DNA from: Apostichopus japonicus
Lineage: Eukaryota > Echinodermata > Holothuroidea > Aspidochirotida > Stichopodidae
Length of the DNA stretch: 64,000 nucleotides
Reading direction: 5' to 3'
Assembly: GCF_037975245.1 (NCBI RefSeq)
Contig: NC_092583.1
Span: forward strand, 5,239,264-5,303,263
Part shown: positions 63,719 to 64,000 of the stretch, one piece after another
Layout: every line of letters starts with the position of its first letter
Position numbering within the stretch: position 1 is the first letter of the stretch
Made by a program: the position numbers and the translations under genes
The notes under the pieces: model-generated
The model's input: the letters and a program-made list of their open reading frames with translations, nothing else
What the model was told of the DNA's origin: nothing
The model's database searches: none

Positions 63719-64000
63719 GGTATTCATTGTATGGTGATGATTGGCATGAGGTACGCCATCATTAATCCGTCGCCGATGTAATGGGATCCATGCAAAACTC
63801 TCGAATGTTTGATCAATAAGTAACAGCGCGCCCTCTTTATGCCCTCCCTACTGAAAGTTTGAAGACGTGCGCGATGATTAACACATCAAAATAAACATAA
63901 ATTAATGTATACCGTCGATGGAATAACACTGATAATTGAGCAAACTCTATATAATTGTCGCATTGACTTACAAACTAAATCGTTGAAGTAACGTGGTAAG

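Overview
This is a eukaryotic, AT-rich and intron-bearing window. It looks like an invertebrate deuterostome, most plausibly an echinoderm such as a sea cucumber. That placement is inferred from an NR4A protein with near-vertebrate DNA-binding-domain sequence and intron positions, and from the mobile-element mix (tRNA-derived SINEs, CR1/L2-like LINEs, a Penelope-like remnant, a Ty1/copia gag remnant and many short hAT-like elements). It was not confirmed by any search.

Only one gene can be read end to end. It is an NR4A orphan nuclear receptor (NGFI-B/Nurr1/HR38 group) on the + strand at about 55.1-59.0 kb, with seven coding exons joining in frame to 716 residues. Its 3' UTR probably runs to a poly(A) signal near 60.26 kb. 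Upstream there may be alternative first exons. The best, at 44,028-44,133, ends in a GT donor of the same phase as the normal first exon. It lies just downstream of a dense group of perfect cAMP response elements (TGACGTCA), four in 252 bp at 42.5-42.8 kb and a fifth at 43.58 kb. NR4A genes in other animals are CREB-driven immediate-early genes, so this is a coherent regulatory hypothesis.

The rest is mostly repeats. 1.3-3.8 kb holds hairpin-rich and tandem repeats. 4.5-7.8 kb has three hAT-like non-autonomous elements, one nested in another. 10.3-12.1 kb is a ~300-bp tandem array interrupted by a SINE that is itself interrupted by a hAT-like element. 14.6-18.2 kb is a decayed CR1/Jockey-like LINE with esterase-like ORF1, endonuclease and reverse transcriptase remnants. 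22.8-25.6 kb is a Penelope-like repeat holding a three-level nest of hAT-like elements. 25.6-26.1 kb is an L2/CR1-like LINE tail on the - strand, and 27.1-27.8 kb a 43-bp minisatellite. 28-35 kb is scattered repeats, 35.5 kb a long AT microsatellite, and 36-54 kb is mainly unique AT-rich sequence with CRE motifs, candidate first exons and a copia gag remnant. A tRNA-derived SINE lies downstream of NR4A at 61.6 kb.

Six of the eight best-defined hAT-like elements have perfect 8-bp target-site duplications, which allows the order of nested insertions to be reconstructed. All boundaries were read by eye.
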